From: CAZXEJ01 sp964639895
Lineage (GTDB): Bacteria; Desulfobacterota_D; UBA1144; Nemesobacterales; JADFKM01
Assembly (NCBI GenBank): GCA_964639895.1
Contig: CAZXEJ010000050.1
Span: 1-13,350 of the forward strand
Length of the DNA stretch: 13,350 nt
Reading direction: 5' to 3'
The notes under the pieces are model-generated. The model did no database searches. It had not been told where the DNA came from and saw nothing but the letters and a program-made list of their open reading frames with translations. Positions 12,718 through 13,350 of the stretch are shown in pieces; position 1 is the stretch's first letter; the number at the start of each line of letters is the position of its first letter. Made by a program: the position numbers and the translations under genes.

Positions 12718-13350
12718 GGCCCGACTTCAGTAGGGTCACGTTGAAGAAGCATCCGCGAAACGGCGCCCAGGCCGGCCGCGAAGACGGCGGCGTGGACGGG
12801 CCGTGGAGGACGGCCGAGCAGATAGACGTCTCGCCTGTCTATACGGCAGCGGTGCTCGAGGTGCTCGAGCACCTGCACTACATAGCCGGGGCTCCTCCCT
12901 ACCTTCGTGGCCCCTACCCGACGATGTACGTAACCCGCCCTTGGACGGTGAGGCAATACGCCGGCTACTCGACGGCCGAGGAATCGAACGCCTTCTACCG
13001 ACGCAACCTCGCGGCCGGGCAGATGGGCCTCTCCATTGCGTTCGACCTTCCCACACACCGGGGCTACGATTCCGACCATCCGCGCGTCGTGGGCGACGTG
13101 GGCAAGGCGGGCGTCGCCATCGATTCGGTACTCGACATGAAGATACTGTTCGATCAGATACCGCTCGACCGGATGTCGGTATCGATGACGATGAACGGCG
13201 CCGTCCTTCCGGTGATGGCCTTCTACATAGTGGCCGCCGAGGAACAGGGCGTGCCGCCCGAGAAGCTGAGCGGAACCATCCAGAACGACATACTCAAGGA
13301 GTTCATGGTCCGCAACACCTACATCTACCCGCCCGAGCCCTCGATGCGGA
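12714..13350 (+). CDS. mutB: Methylmalonyl-CoA mutase large (alpha) subunit, partial
   Basis: The first 212 residues of the catalytic, adenosylcobalamin-binding subunit; the rest, including the B12 domain, is past the right edge (full length is about 700-740 aa). The visible part follows the family closely: RGPYPTMYVTRPWTVRQYAGYSTAEESN (66-93), then NLAAGQMGLSIAFDLPTHRGYDSDHP, SVSMTMNGAVLP, and TIQNDILKEFMVRNTYIYPPEPSMR. The Tyr of TMY (residue 72) is the active-site tyrosine that separates methylmalonyl-CoA mutase from isobutyryl-CoA mutase, where the position differs. GGAGG seven bases before ATG 12714 and the 4-base overlap with mutA show coupled translation. It converts propionate-derived methylmalonyl-CoA to succinyl-CoA, or the reverse. 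Confidence 0.96.
   Translation, partial: MRPDFSRVTLKKHPRNGAQAGREDGGVDGPWRTAEQIDVSPVYTAAVLEVLEHLHYIAGAPPYLRGPYPTMYVTRPWTVRQYAGYSTAEESNAFYRRNLAAGQMGLSIAFDLPTHRGYDSDHPRVVGDVGKAGVAIDSVLDMKILFDQIPLDRMSVSMTMNGAVLPVMAFYIVAAEEQGVPPEKLSGTIQNDILKEFMVRNTYIYPPEPSMR

Overview
The window is GC-rich, densely coded bacterial chromosome. It carries eleven clear protein genes (two cut by the window edges), one textbook cobalamin riboswitch, and no rRNA, tRNA, CRISPR or insertion sequence that I can see. The gene set (Lgt, queuosine-pathway QueC/QueE, a Mog-type molybdopterin enzyme, a B12 ABC transporter and a two-subunit methylmalonyl-CoA mutase) is bacterial. Frequent ATA and AGG codons in a GC-rich genome, together with a split mutA/mutB mutase, would fit a deltaproteobacterial or similar uncultured lineage, but the phylum is a guess.

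Left part (1-4554), all on the minus strand. Reading in the direction of transcription from 4244: a membrane-anchored FMN / iron-sulfur glutamate-synthase-domain protein, a Dabb-domain protein that starts on the base after the first gene's stop codon, lgt, a mog-like gene ending in a Gly/His tail, and then a luciferase-like flavin/F420 oxidoreductase that has its own near-consensus promoter and runs off the left edge. The 310-base gap upstream (4245-4554) holds an AT-rich palindrome and a hairpin that overlaps the first gene's Shine-Dalgarno.

Middle part (4555-7290), also on the minus strand. queC and queE form a small 7-deazaguanine operon ending in a probable terminator. After it comes a good sigma70-type promoter, an unusually structured leader of about 143 nt, and a gene for an FHA domain fused to an EAL domain that has lost several catalytic residues. 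The leader can fold into a long stem near its 5' end. A second hairpin locks up a CCCUCC that could otherwise pair with the Shine-Dalgarno. This is laid out like a translational riboswitch and matches no class I know. It is the most novel element here.

Right part (7385-13350), on the plus strand. A near-consensus promoter reads into a cobalamin riboswitch and then btuF-btuC-btuD, joined by 4-base ATGA overlaps. After a 223-base gap with a possible terminator, promoter and structured leader come mutA and mutB (overlapping by ATGA; mutB is cut by the right edge). The region puts B12 uptake, B12 sensing and a B12-dependent enzyme side by side, consistent with propionyl-CoA/methylmalonyl-CoA metabolism using scavenged corrinoid.
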